Source: Pseudomonas sp. LS1212 (GTDB lineage: Bacteria > Pseudomonadota > Gammaproteobacteria > Pseudomonadales > Pseudomonadaceae). From it: a stretch of DNA of 64,000 nucleotides. The position numbers and the translations under genes are program-made. How positions within the stretch are numbered: the first letter of the stretch is position 1; each line of letters starts with the position of its first letter. Of the stretch, positions 34,954 to 44,299 are shown in pieces. The DNA lies in NCBI RefSeq assembly GCF_024741815.1, contig NZ_CP102951.1, forward strand, positions 186,001 through 250,000. Reading direction: 5' to 3'. Under the pieces are notes generated by a model. The model did not search any database. It was not told the origin of the DNA and saw only the letters and a program-made list of their open reading frames with translations.

Positions 34954-35424
34954 ATGCACGCTGAACTGGACGTTTATGACCGACGCATTCTGGCACTGCT
35001 GCAGGAAGACGCTTCGCTCTCCAGTGCGCAGATCGCCGAGCAGGTGGGGTTGTCGCAGTCGCCTTGCTGGCGACGCATTCAACGTCTGAAAGAGGAGGGT
35101 GTGATTCGCGGCCAGGTCACCTTGCTCGACCGCAAGAAGATCGGCCTGAACACGCAGATTTTCGCCGAGGTGAAACTCAACGCTCACGGCCGCTCCAACT
35201 TCACCGAATTCACCGAAGCGATTCGCGGTTTTCCTGAAGTGCTGGAGTGCTATGTGCTGATGGGGGCGGTGGATTTTCTGTTGCGCATCGTCACCCCGGA
35301 CATCGAAGCCTACGAACGATTTTTCTTCGAGAAGCTGTCAATGGTGCCGGGGATCCAGGAGGTCAACTCGATAGTGGCCTTGTCCGAGATCAAGTCCACC
35401 ACGAGTTTGCCGGTGCAGGGTTAA
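34954..35424 (+). CDS. Lrp/AsnC-family transcriptional regulator
   Basis: A 156-residue regulator. The N-terminal helix-turn-helix is LDVYDRRILALLQEDASLSS, followed by SPCWRRIQRLKEEGVI. The C-terminal RAM ligand-binding domain contains FPEVLECYVLMGAVDFLLRI and PGIQEVNSIVALSEIKSTT. Members bind as octamers and respond to amino acids. The divergent neighbour at 34492 may be regulated from the shared A+T-rich promoter region; no operator could be defined. Confidence 0.93.
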   Translation: MHAELDVYDRRILALLQEDASLSSAQIAEQVGLSQSPCWRRIQRLKEEGVIRGQVTLLDRKKIGLNTQIFAEVKLNAHGRSNFTEFTEAIRGFPEVLECYVLMGAVDFLLRIVTPDIEAYERFFFEKLSMVPGIQEVNSIVALSEIKSTTSLPVQG

Positions 35425-35428
35425 GCCG

Positions 35429-36796
35429 TCACTTGCGCAGCAAATGTTTCCAGCCACGGCTCTGGAATACGGTCATGGCCTGCTGGACACGATCTTGCAG
35501 CACGGTTTCGCCCAGTGGCAGGTTGGCCAGGTGCTGAAGCTTGTTCATTTCCCCGTAGAGACGGTCCAGGTCCGGCGATTCCAGCACATTGCGGGCCAGG
35601 TGCAGCCAGGCCTGGATGCGCTCGATGCGCGGCAGTTGCTCGGCGAGGTCTTCCGGTTGCTGCTGGTAGCGTGGCAGTTGCAGCGCGGCAGCTTCTTCGG
35701 CGAGGAAGTGGCCCAGCCAGTTGCTCAGTTGCGCGGCGCCCTGACGATTGCCACGGGTGTTGCGCCCCACCGTCCACGAACGGGCCAGCAGCCAGCGTGA
35801 GGTGTTCAGGGAGAACTGGCCCCAGCGGGTATCGAGCAGTTCTTCGGCGAATTGCTCGGGAGCTGCCTTGCGCACATCTTCGTCGTCGTGACCGGCCAGG
35901 ACCAGTGGGCGCCAGTCTTCGAGCAGGGCGTCGAGGCTCGCGCGCAGATCGTGAGTGGTAGTGCGCGGAGCGGCCTGACCGAGGCTGCCAACCAGGCCGC
36001 GAAGTTCGATCAAGCGCTCGACCCAATCTTCCAGCAAGCGCCAGTGGCCATTGAAACGATACTGCTCGGCCAGCCGCTGGCTGCTTGCCAGCAGGTGCCA
36101 GGCCAAGGCGGCAAAGGCATCGTCGAGCGGCATTTGCGCGGTGATTTCCGGCGCTGGCAGGCTCAGTGAGTAACTGCCGGCGTCGAACAGGCGATAGCCG
36201 CGCTCGGCCTTGCTGATATCGCAAGGCATCAGCGGCAGGGTTTCGGCCAACTCGGCAGCCAGTTCCAGCAGGGCGCCTGGCTCGCCTTCGCGCAATTCCA
36301 GTTCCAGCTCGCAGATTTCTTCGGACTGTTTGCCGACCAGGACCTTGCCCAGGTCCAGCGCCGCTTCAATGACTACTTTGGCCTTGCCACGGCCCCAGGC
36401 GATTTCAGCGTACTCACGAACGAAGTCTGTGGTGAACATGGGCTTGATGGTTTTCTTGTCCAGCTCGGCCAGTTCCGTCGGCCAGCATTCGCCATCGAGC
36501 TTTTTCAGGTCGAGCTTGGCCTTGGGCAGATGCCATTCGTGTTCGGTGCGCTCGGACAGGCCAGCGACACTCTGGCCACGGGTCTTGAGGGTCTGGATGA
36601 TGACCTCGCCGTCGCGACGCAGGCGCAGGGCTACCTTGGCCGCCGCCAGATCGCGCTCGGGGGTGTCGAAATACTGATTGAACAGCTCACGGCGTTCCCA
36701 GCCACTTTTGTTGCGCTTCTTCAGCAGCGGGTGTTCGCGCAGGGCAGCCAGTGTTTCGCGGCTGACGCGCAGTTTGATTTCGGTTTCTTTCTGCAT
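35429..36796 (-). CDS. CYTH-CHAD domain protein, probable inorganic triphosphatase
   Basis: A 455-residue protein. The N-terminal CYTH domain (residues 1-205) has the metal-binding ETEIKLR motif, ALRLRRDGEVIIQTLK, and ELELELREGEP. The C-terminal CHAD domain (about 220-455) is helical with conserved histidines (FAALAWHLLASSQ, HDLRASLDALLEDWRPL), proposed to bind polyphosphate. E. coli YgiF of the same architecture hydrolyses inorganic triphosphate. The start MQKETEIKLR is five codons inside the longest frame. It converges with the Lrp gene. Confidence 0.92.
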   Translation of the reverse strand: MQKETEIKLRVSRETLAALREHPLLKKRNKSGWERRELFNQYFDTPERDLAAAKVALRLRRDGEVIIQTLKTRGQSVAGLSERTEHEWHLPKAKLDLKKLDGECWPTELAELDKKTIKPMFTTDFVREYAEIAWGRGKAKVVIEAALDLGKVLVGKQSEEICELELELREGEPGALLELAAELAETLPLMPCDISKAERGYRLFDAGSYSLSLPAPEITAQMPLDDAFAALAWHLLASSQRLAEQYRFNGHWRLLEDWVERLIELRGLVGSLGQAAPRTTTHDLRASLDALLEDWRPLVLAGHDDEDVRKAAPEQFAEELLDTRWGQFSLNTSRWLLARSWTVGRNTRGNRQGAAQLSNWLGHFLAEEAAALQLPRYQQQPEDLAEQLPRIERIQAWLHLARNVLESPDLDRLYGEMNKLQHLANLPLGETVLQDRVQQAMTVFQSRGWKHLLRK

Positions 36797-36938
36797 GGCT
36801 GGAGAATCCAAGCTCTGATGACGGGGAGCGTCTGAGAGGTATGACTATTAGGTCGTGCAGTGTACAGGACTCGCGCCCTGGCGGTTTATTCTCGGTGCCC
36901 GATGGCTCTATGATGGGTTTCGTCCCAGGAGAATGCGC

Positions 36939-38096
36939 ATGCCGTTGCCGTCAATGAAAGACCAGTTCGCTGCCTTGATCGCGGCGCCATCGGTCAGTTG
37001 CACCCAACCCGCTCTGGATCAGTCCAACCGCGAGGTGATCGATCTCTTGGCGACCTGGCTGGGGGACCTGGGCTTTGCCTGCGATATCCAGCAAGTGTCG
37101 CCGGGCAAATTCAACTTGCTCGCCAGTTTCGGCACCGGCCCCGGTGGTCTGGTGCTGGCCGGGCACAGCGACACGGTGCCCTACGATGCAGGCCTGTGGC
37201 AAACCGACCCGCTCAAGCTGACTGAAGTCGATGGCCGCTGGGTGGGCCTGGGCAGTTGCGACATGAAAGGCTTCTTCGCCCTGGTCATCGAGGCGGTGCA
37301 ACCTTTGCTGGCGCAGCCGTTCAAGCAACCACTGCTGATTCTTGCCACGTGCGATGAAGAAAGCTCCATGGCCGGGGCCCGCGCCTTGGCCGAAGCGGGG
37401 CGGCCGCTCGGGCGGGCCGCCGTGATCGGCGAGCCCACGGGCTTGAAACCGATCCGGCTGCACAAGGGCGTGATGATGGAGCGCATCGATATTCTCGGCC
37501 GCAGCGGCCACTCCTCCGACCCGAGCCTGGGCCACAGTGCGCTGGAGGCCATGCACGGTGCCATTGGTCAGTTGATGGAGTTGCGCAGTCAGTGGCAACA
37601 GCAGTACCGCAATCCGCAGTTCAGCGTGCCCCAGCCGACCCTGAACTTCGGTTGTATTCACGGGGGCGACAACCCCAACCGGATCTGCGGCCAATGTTCG
37701 CTGGAGTTCGACCTGCGCCCTTTGCCGGGCATGGACCCGCAGGTGCTGCGCGCGGCGATCCGGCAAAAGCTCGAACCCCTGGCCGAGCTGCATCAGGTAC
37801 GGATCGACTACGCACCGCTATTCGCCGAAGTTCCGCCCTTCGAGCAGGCCGCAGACGCCGAGCTGGTGCGGGTCGCCGAACGTCTGACCGGTCATCGTGC
37901 CGAAGCGGTGGCGTTTGGCACCGAAGCGCCTTATCTTCAGCGTCTGGGGTGTGAAACCCTGGTGTTGGGCCCGGGAGATATCGCATGTGCCCACCAACCG
38001 GGCGAATACCTGGAAATGTCACGCCTGGAGCCTACCGTGCGTCTATTGCGTGAGTTGATCGAATATTATTGTCTGAGCCCGGTAATTGCCCGCTGA
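36939..38096 (+). CDS. argE: acetylornithine deacetylase
   Basis: A 385-residue M20-family zinc hydrolase of arginine synthesis. Metal and catalytic residues are visible in LAGHSDTVP (His and catalytic Asp), GSCDMKGFFA (Asp), CDEESSMAG (Glu-Glu) and IGEPTGLKP. The start MPLPSMKDQ was chosen by an AGGAG site 7 nt upstream; an ATG two codons earlier is too close to it. It lies 115 bp before argA on the same strand, giving two arginine genes in a row. Confidence 0.93.
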   Translation: MPLPSMKDQFAALIAAPSVSCTQPALDQSNREVIDLLATWLGDLGFACDIQQVSPGKFNLLASFGTGPGGLVLAGHSDTVPYDAGLWQTDPLKLTEVDGRWVGLGSCDMKGFFALVIEAVQPLLAQPFKQPLLILATCDEESSMAGARALAEAGRPLGRAAVIGEPTGLKPIRLHKGVMMERIDILGRSGHSSDPSLGHSALEAMHGAIGQLMELRSQWQQQYRNPQFSVPQPTLNFGCIHGGDNPNRICGQCSLEFDLRPLPGMDPQVLRAAIRQKLEPLAELHQVRIDYAPLFAEVPPFEQAADAELVRVAERLTGHRAEAVAFGTEAPYLQRLGCETLVLGPGDIACAHQPGEYLEMSRLEPTVRLLRELIEYYCLSPVIAR

Positions 38097-38210
38097 GCCT
38101 GACCGTCCACTACAAGGAGAACCCGCGTGACGCCAAGCCTGTTCCGACGATAACCCCTTCGAGCGCTGTGTGTTTTCACGTTTTGTCCATTTTTTACAGG
38201 CTCCCAGGTT

Positions 38211-39509
38211 ATGCCCGAATACGTCAATTGGCTCCGTCACGCTTCGCCCTACATCAATGCCCATCGCGATTGCACCTTCGTCGTCATGCTGCCTGGTGAT
38301 GGGGTCGAGCATCCCAACTTCGGCAATATCGTCCACGACCTGGTGCTGTTGCACAGCCTGGGCGTACGTTTGGTGCTGGTCCACGGTTCACGCCCACAGA
38401 TCGAAAGCCGCCTGGTGGCCCGTGGCCTGACGCCGCACTACCACCGCGGCCTGCGCATCACCGACGCGGCGACCCTGGAATGCGTGATCGACGCGGTCGG
38501 TCACCTGCGTATCGCCATCGAAGCACGCCTGTCCATGGACATGGCCTCTTCACCGATGCAGGGTTCACGCCTGCGCGTGGCGGCCGGTAATCTGGTCACC
38601 GCGCGGCCTATCGGCGTGGTCGAGGGCATCGATTATCACCACACCGGCGAAGTGCGCCGGGTCGATCGCAAAGGGATCAATCGCCTGCTCGACGAGCGCT
38701 CCATCGTGCTGTTGTCGCCGTTGGGCTATTCGCCGACCGGGGAAATCTTCAACATCGCTTGCGAAGACGTCGCCACCCGCGCCGCCATCGAGCTGGGGGC
38801 CGACAAGTTGCTGTTGTTCGGCGCCGACCCCGGGCTGCTGGATGAAAATGGCAAGCTGGTGCGCGAGTTGCGTCCGCAACAAGTGCCCATGCACATGCAG
38901 CGACTGGGCAGCGACTACCAGGCCGAACTGTTGGATGCGGCGGCCGAGGCCTGTCGCGGTGGCGTAGCACGCAGCCATATCGTCAGCTACGCCGAAGACG
39001 GAGCGTTGCTCACGGAACTGTTCACCCGTGATGGTGGTGGTACGTTGGTGGCCCAGGAGCAGTTCGAAAAAGTCCGGGAGGCGGGGATCGAAGATGTCGG
39101 TGGCCTGCTGGACTTGATCAGCCCGCTGGAAGAGCAAGGCATTCTGGTGCGGCGCTCGCGTGAGGTGCTCGAGCGCGAGATCGAACAGTTCAGCGTGGTC
39201 GAGCGTGAAGGGATGATCATTGCTTGTGCGGCGTTGTACCCGATTGCCGATTCGGACGCCGGTGAGTTGGCCTGCCTGGCTGTCAACCCGGAGTATCGTC
39301 ATGGTGGCCGTGGCGACGAGTTGCTCGAACGCATCGAGACTCGGGCCCGGGAGATGGGCTTGAAAACCCTGTTCGTGCTGACCACCCGGACTGCTCACTG
39401 GTTCCGTGAGCGGGGTTTTACGCCCAGTGGCGTGGAGCGCCTGCCGGCGGCGCGGGCTTCGCTGTACAACTATCAGCGTAATTCGAAGATCTTCGAGAAA
39501 TCGCTCTGA
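38211..39509 (+). CDS. argA: N-acetylglutamate synthase
   Basis: A 432-residue enzyme catalysing the first committed step of arginine synthesis. The amino-acid-kinase domain (residues about 20-280: FVVMLPGDGVEHP, VLVHGSRPQIESRL, LLSPLGYSPTGEIFNI) carries the feedback arginine site. The C-terminal GNAT domain (about 290-432) has ELACLAVNPEYRHGGRGDEL, including the acetyl-CoA loop. The length matches ArgA of Pseudomonas. Confidence 0.95.
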   Translation: MPEYVNWLRHASPYINAHRDCTFVVMLPGDGVEHPNFGNIVHDLVLLHSLGVRLVLVHGSRPQIESRLVARGLTPHYHRGLRITDAATLECVIDAVGHLRIAIEARLSMDMASSPMQGSRLRVAAGNLVTARPIGVVEGIDYHHTGEVRRVDRKGINRLLDERSIVLLSPLGYSPTGEIFNIACEDVATRAAIELGADKLLLFGADPGLLDENGKLVRELRPQQVPMHMQRLGSDYQAELLDAAAEACRGGVARSHIVSYAEDGALLTELFTRDGGGTLVAQEQFEKVREAGIEDVGGLLDLISPLEEQGILVRRSREVLEREIEQFSVVEREGMIIACAALYPIADSDAGELACLAVNPEYRHGGRGDELLERIETRAREMGLKTLFVLTTRTAHWFRERGFTPSGVERLPAARASLYNYQRNSKIFEKSL

Positions 39510-39514
39510 CGTCA

Positions 39515-39591
39515 GGGCCTCATCGCTGGCAAGCCAGCTCCCACAAGGGTACGCGCACTCCTGTGGGAGCGGGCTTGCCCGCGATGGGCCC
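39515..39591. repeat. REP-type palindrome between argA and gshA
   Basis: The arms GGGCCTCATCGCTGGCAAGC and the complementary GCTTGCCCGCGATGGGCCC flank a TCCCACA...TGTGGGA inner pair. It sits between two convergent genes, where it probably acts as a shared transcript end. Confidence 0.85.
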
Positions 39592-39597
39592 TAAAGC

Positions 39598-41181
39598 CTA
39601 GTTACTGATCGCCAAAATACTCGCCTGATACGACCCGACGAACACGTCGAAATCACCCACCTCGTTCTGCTCCAGCTCAGCCTGCCGAGCCAGGGAAGTG
39701 CGCGCCAACTCCTCGAACTTCGCCTGTTCTTCAACGCTCAATGCCTCACTGCGGAAGTACTCGGCGTGTGCCTCGCTCTGACGCATGGAGAATTGGCTGA
39801 AGCTTTCCTTGCGCTCGGCCATGCTCGCCAGCACTTGCGCCGATGGCGTCAGTGACGGGTCGCTGACTTTTGCCTGCTGGGCTGCCAGCGCCTTGGCGTG
39901 TTCTTCGCCGCCGTGGCTTTGATCAAGCAGCTGTGCCAAGGGGGCGATCTTCTCCAGCAGTTCGCTGGCCCATTGCTTGAGCTCGACCGGGTGGCCGTGG
40001 CGCTGCAGTTGCAGGCCTGGACGGCGACCTTCCTTCACCACACTGAGGAAGTTCGAGGTGCAGTTGCCACACTCCAGGCTTCGCAGCAGCGGGCTTTCTT
40101 CCAGCGCACAGAACAGCAGGAAGGCGTCGAGAAAGCGCGCTTCGGTCAGGTCGATACCCAGCGGCAGGAAGGGGTTGATATCCAGGCAACGGACTTCCAC
40201 GTACTGAATGCCCCGGGACATCAAAGCCTGGATCGGACGCTCGCCGGTGTAAGTCACGCGTTTGGGGCGAATATTGGAGTAGTACTCGTTTTCGATCTGC
40301 AGGATGTTGGTATTGAGCTGAATCCACTCGCCATCCTTGTGCGTGCCGATTTCGACATAAGGCGGATAGGGCGTGGCCACGGCCTGACGCAGGCTGTCGA
40401 TGTAGCTGGTCAGGTCGTTGTAGCAGGGGGTCAGGCCTGCCTGGGCATTGCTCTGGTAGCCCAGGTCGCTCATGCGCAGGCTGGTGGCATACGGCAGGTA
40501 CAGCGTATCGGCGTCCAGTTGCTCCAGCTGGTGCGCACGGCCGCGCAAAAAGCCCGCGTCCAGTGTCGGCGAGGCGCCGAACAGGTACATCAACAGCCAG
40601 CTGTAGCGGCGGAAGTTGCGGATCAGGGCAATGTAGGCGGCGGACTGGTAATCGCGGTCGCTGCCGTCAATCCCTTCGATTTCCTTGAGCAGCGGCCAAA
40701 GCCTTTCCGGCAGGGAAAAGTTGTAATGGATGCCGGCGATGCACTGCATGGTGCGCCCGTAACGCAGGGCCAGGCCCTTGCGGTAGACGTACTTGAGCTT
40801 GCCGATATTCGACGTACCGTAATAGGCAATCGGAATGTCTTCCTCGGCCGGCAACGGACACGGCATCGAAGGGCTCCAGAGATACTCGTTGCCAAGCTTG
40901 CTGTAGGCAAATCGATGGATCTTGTCGAGACTTTGCAGCGTCTGTGCAGGATCTGGCAGGGCCGGAGTGATGAACTCCAGCAGCGACTCCGAATAGTCGG
41001 TGGTGATCTGTTCGTGGGTCAGTGCCGCGCCCAGGGCTTCGGGATGCGGGGTTTGCGCCAACCGGGCCTCGCCGGTAACGCGCAGGCATTCCCGCTCAAT
41101 GCCATGCAGGCACTGCTCGAGCAGAGAGAGGTTGTCACGCTCGCCGAGCAGGGCAAGGCGGCGGTTGAGAAGTTCGCTCAA
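39598..41181 (-). CDS. gshA: glutamate-cysteine ligase
   Basis: A 527-residue enzyme of the proteobacterial class I family; it makes gamma-glutamylcysteine, the first step of glutathione synthesis. Conserved parts include HGIERECLRVTGEARLAQ, ITTDYSESLLEFITP, YGTSNIGKLKYVYRKGLALR, AGIHYNFSLPE and VEVRCLDINPFLPLGID. The start is probably TTG at 41181, placed 7 nt after AAGGA; an in-frame GTG at 41196 would overlap that site. There is no ATG at a suitable place. Confidence 0.94.
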   Translation of the reverse strand: MSELLNRRLALLGERDNLSLLEQCLHGIERECLRVTGEARLAQTPHPEALGAALTHEQITTDYSESLLEFITPALPDPAQTLQSLDKIHRFAYSKLGNEYLWSPSMPCPLPAEEDIPIAYYGTSNIGKLKYVYRKGLALRYGRTMQCIAGIHYNFSLPERLWPLLKEIEGIDGSDRDYQSAAYIALIRNFRRYSWLLMYLFGASPTLDAGFLRGRAHQLEQLDADTLYLPYATSLRMSDLGYQSNAQAGLTPCYNDLTSYIDSLRQAVATPYPPYVEIGTHKDGEWIQLNTNILQIENEYYSNIRPKRVTYTGERPIQALMSRGIQYVEVRCLDINPFLPLGIDLTEARFLDAFLLFCALEESPLLRSLECGNCTSNFLSVVKEGRRPGLQLQRHGHPVELKQWASELLEKIAPLAQLLDQSHGGEEHAKALAAQQAKVSDPSLTPSAQVLASMAERKESFSQFSMRQSEAHAEYFRSEALSVEEQAKFEELARTSLARQAELEQNEVGDFDVFVGSYQASILAISN

Positions 41182-41357
41182 GATGGATTCCTTCACGCGT
41201 CAGTCGCCCCAATATGGGGGTAGATTTGACGGTCTACAAGGGTGAAGAAAATAACCGGCGTTGTCGCCTGGTTTCAGTTGTTGCAGCCGGCGCAGTTCAT
41301 GAGGTGTTCCGGCATCGCAGGGGCAATGCCGAAATTACCGCAGATCGGTTTTTACAG

Positions 41358-41741
41358 CTATAGAGCCGCGAAGGTTGCCTGGGCTTTTGCGATCAGTTTG
41401 TCGCCCTGAAGTACTTCGGCGTCGACAACCAGCGTGCGCCGCCCGTTATGCAGGACCTTGGCGATGCACAGCACCTCACCTTCGCTGACGGCCTTCAGGT
41501 AATTGATCTTGCACTCGAGCGTCACGCTCTGCTGGTCGAAGCCATGGGCGCTGGAACAGGCCAGCCCCATGGCCGTGTCCACCAGGCTGAACATGGCCCC
41601 GCCATGCAGCTTGCCGGCCCGATTGCGCAACTGCGGAGCAAGCGTCAGGGTGACTTCGGCAACGCCCTTGTCCAGGCGTTGCAGGCGGCAGCCCAATAGC
41701 TCGCTGAAGGCGCTGGGGACAAACGCCGGCGGGATCTCCAT
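41358..41741 (-). CDS. hotdog-fold thioesterase, PaaI type
   Basis: A 127-residue hotdog-domain protein. The region LRNRAGKLHGGAMFSLVDTA includes the HGG turn and acidic residue used in acyl-CoA hydrolysis by PaaI-like enzymes. CKINYLKAVSEGEVLC and RTLVVDAEVLQGDKLIA follow. The substrate is unknown. The ATG overlaps the tex stop by one base, so it is translationally coupled to tex. Confidence 0.88.
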   Translation of the reverse strand: MEIPPAFVPSAFSELLGCRLQRLDKGVAEVTLTLAPQLRNRAGKLHGGAMFSLVDTAMGLACSSAHGFDQQSVTLECKINYLKAVSEGEVLCIAKVLHNGRRTLVVDAEVLQGDKLIAKAQATFAAL

Positions 41742-44059
41742 CAGCGCTTCTTCAACTGCTTGGCGTTGGCGAACAGCGAGGCCATGGCGTTATTGGCCGG
41801 GGCGGGCGTCTCCTTGGCGCGGGCCGGGGCGTTTTGCTGACGTGGCGCCGCGCCAGGACGTGCGCCACGGGCACCATCGACTTTCTCGCCCGGGGTGTCG
41901 CTCATGCGCATCGACAGGCCCACGCGCTTGCGCGGTATGTCGATTTCCATGACCTTGACCTTGACCACGTCGCCAGCCTTGACCGCCTCGCGCGGGTCCT
42001 TGATGAACTTTTCCGACAGCGCGGAGATGTGTACCAGGCCGTCCTGATGGACGCCGATATCGACGAAGGCGCCGAAATTGGTCACGTTGGTGACCACGCC
42101 TTCCAGGATCATCCCCAGTTGCAGGTCCTTCAAGTCCTCTACGCCTTCCTGGAACTCGGCAGTCTTGAATTCCGGACGCGGGTCACGCCCCGGTTTGTCC
42201 AACTCCTGCAGAATGTCGGTGACGGTCGGCAGGCCGAAGGTTTCGTCGGTGTACTTCTTCGGGTCCAGGCGCTTGAGGAAGCCGCTGTCGCCGATCAGGG
42301 AGCGGATATCGCGATCGGTTTCGGCAGCGATGCGCTGCACCAGCGGGTAGGCCTCAGGGTGCACGGCCGAGGCGTCCAGCGGGTTGTCACCGTTCATCAC
42401 GCGCAAGAAGCCTGCGGCTTGCTCGAAGGTCTTCTCGCCCAGTCGGCTGACTTTCTTCAAGGCTGCACGGGTCTTGAACGCGCCGTTGGCATCACGGTGA
42501 GCAACGATATTCTGGGCCAGGGTGGTGTTGAGCCCCGAGATGCGGGCCAGCAACGCCACCGAGGCAGTGTTCACGTCGACGCCGACGGCGTTCACGCAGT
42601 CCTCGACCACCGCATCCAGGCCGCGTGCCAGTTTCAGCTGGGAAACATCGTGCTGGTACTGGCCGACACCAATGGACTTGGGATCGATTTTTACCAATTC
42701 CGCCAGCGGGTCCTGCAACCGACGAGCGATGGAGACTGCGCCGCGGATCGACACATCCAGGTCCGGGAATTCCTTGGCCGCCAGCTCCGACGCCGAATAC
42801 ACCGATGCACCAGCTTCAGAGACCATGACCTTGGTCATTTTCAACGCTGGATATTTTTTGATCAGTTCGGCTGCCAGCTTGTCGGTTTCGCGGCTGGCGG
42901 TGCCGTTGCCGATGGCGATCAGGTCAACCGAGTGCTTGGCACACAGTGCTGCCAGCACGGCAATGGTCTGGTCCCACTGGTTTTTCGGTACGTGCGGGTA
43001 GACGGTGGCGGTGTCGAGCAGCTTGCCGGTGGCATCGACCACCGCAACCTTGCAGCCGGTGCGCAGGCCCGGGTCCAGCCCCAGGGTGGCGCGCGGGCCG
43101 GCCGGTGCGGCGAGCAGCAGGTCGTGCAGGTTGTGGGCGAACACGTTGATCGCCTCTGCTTCGGCATTGTCGCGCAGCTCGCCGAACAGGTCGGTTTCCA
43201 GGTGGGTGTAGAGCTTGACCTTCCAGGTCCAGCGCACCACTTCGCCCAGCCACTTGTCGGCCGGGCGGTTCTGGTTTTTCAGGCCGAAATGTTCGCCAAT
43301 CATCATTTCGCAAGGGTGCAGCGTGCCGGGCAGTTCTTCGCCGACCTTCAGCGACGCGCTGAGAATGCCTTCGTTGCGCCCGCGGAAAATGGCCAGGGCA
43401 CGGTGCGACGGCATGCTCTTGAGGGGTTCGTCGTGTTCGAAGTAATCACGGAACTTGGCGCCTTCCTCTTCCTTGCCGGCGATCAGGCGGGCACCGAGGG
43501 TGGCTTCCTGTTTGAGGAAGCCGCGCAGCTTGTCGAGCAGGTTGGCGTCTTCGGCGAAGCGCTCCATGAGAATGTATTTGGCGCCTTCGAGGGCCGCCTT
43601 GACGTCGGCAACGCCTTTTTCGGCATCGACGAAGCGTGCCGCTTCGGTTTCCGGGGTCAGTTGCGGATCGCCCAGCAGGCCGTCGGCCAGTTCGCCCAGG
43701 CCGGCTTCCAGGGCAATCTGGCCCTTGGTGCGGCGCTTTTGCTTGTACGGCAAGTACAAGTCTTCGAGGCGGGTCTTGGTATCGGCAAGCTTGATTTCGC
43801 GGGCCAGCTCCGGGGTCAGCTTGCCTTGCTCCTCGATGCTGGCCAGGATGCTGACGCGCCGTTCGTCGAGTTCGCGCAGGTAGCGCAGGCGCTCTTCCAG
43901 ATGCCGCAGCTGGGTGTCATCCAGGCTGCCGGTCACTTCTTTACGGTAGCGGGCGATAAAGGGCACGGTGGAGCCTTCATCAAGCAGGGCTACTGCCGCT
44001 TCGACCTGTTGGGGGCGGACACCGAGTTCCTCGGCGATGCGGCTGTTGATGCTGTCCAT
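41741..44059 (-). CDS. tex: Tex-family transcription accessory protein
   Basis: A 772-residue RNA-binding protein. It contains an N-terminal helical domain (RIAEELGVRPQQVEAAVALL), a YqgF/RuvC-like domain (LGLDPGLRTGCKVAVVD, IGNGTASRETDKLA) and helix-hairpin-helix segments (GVDVNTASVALLARISGL). The C-terminal S1 domain is GVVTNVTNFGAFVDIGVHQD. A basic low-complexity tail follows (GARGARPGAAPRQQ). The start MDSINSRIAEE was chosen over one 18 codons upstream. Tex helps release stalled transcription complexes in other bacteria. Confidence 0.95.
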   Translation of the reverse strand: MDSINSRIAEELGVRPQQVEAAVALLDEGSTVPFIARYRKEVTGSLDDTQLRHLEERLRYLRELDERRVSILASIEEQGKLTPELAREIKLADTKTRLEDLYLPYKQKRRTKGQIALEAGLGELADGLLGDPQLTPETEAARFVDAEKGVADVKAALEGAKYILMERFAEDANLLDKLRGFLKQEATLGARLIAGKEEEGAKFRDYFEHDEPLKSMPSHRALAIFRGRNEGILSASLKVGEELPGTLHPCEMMIGEHFGLKNQNRPADKWLGEVVRWTWKVKLYTHLETDLFGELRDNAEAEAINVFAHNLHDLLLAAPAGPRATLGLDPGLRTGCKVAVVDATGKLLDTATVYPHVPKNQWDQTIAVLAALCAKHSVDLIAIGNGTASRETDKLAAELIKKYPALKMTKVMVSEAGASVYSASELAAKEFPDLDVSIRGAVSIARRLQDPLAELVKIDPKSIGVGQYQHDVSQLKLARGLDAVVEDCVNAVGVDVNTASVALLARISGLNTTLAQNIVAHRDANGAFKTRAALKKVSRLGEKTFEQAAGFLRVMNGDNPLDASAVHPEAYPLVQRIAAETDRDIRSLIGDSGFLKRLDPKKYTDETFGLPTVTDILQELDKPGRDPRPEFKTAEFQEGVEDLKDLQLGMILEGVVTNVTNFGAFVDIGVHQDGLVHISALSEKFIKDPREAVKAGDVVKVKVMEIDIPRKRVGLSMRMSDTPGEKVDGARGARPGAAPRQQNAPARAKETPAPANNAMASLFANAKQLKKR

Positions 44060-44299
44060 AAAACCACCTGACAAATAGTGAATGCAGAGCCGCCGGCCTG
44101 GGCTGGCGAACAATCCCCATCAGGCGCTGCCTGACGTAAAAGCGCCGCATTATAACCAGCGATTCCGGCTTGCGGTGATGGCACGAGGCCTTTCGCGAGT
44201 CCGCTAAACTGGCACAAGAGGAAAAATCTGCTAACAATGCACACGGCACGTATGCCGGCAGCTAAGCCATAATGCGCGTCGTGACCAAAGGAGCAACCC

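Noticed and set aside
36854..36938. N-terminal extension of ArgE.
   Set aside because: AGGAG spacing supports ATG 36939, and the extension is atypical for the family.
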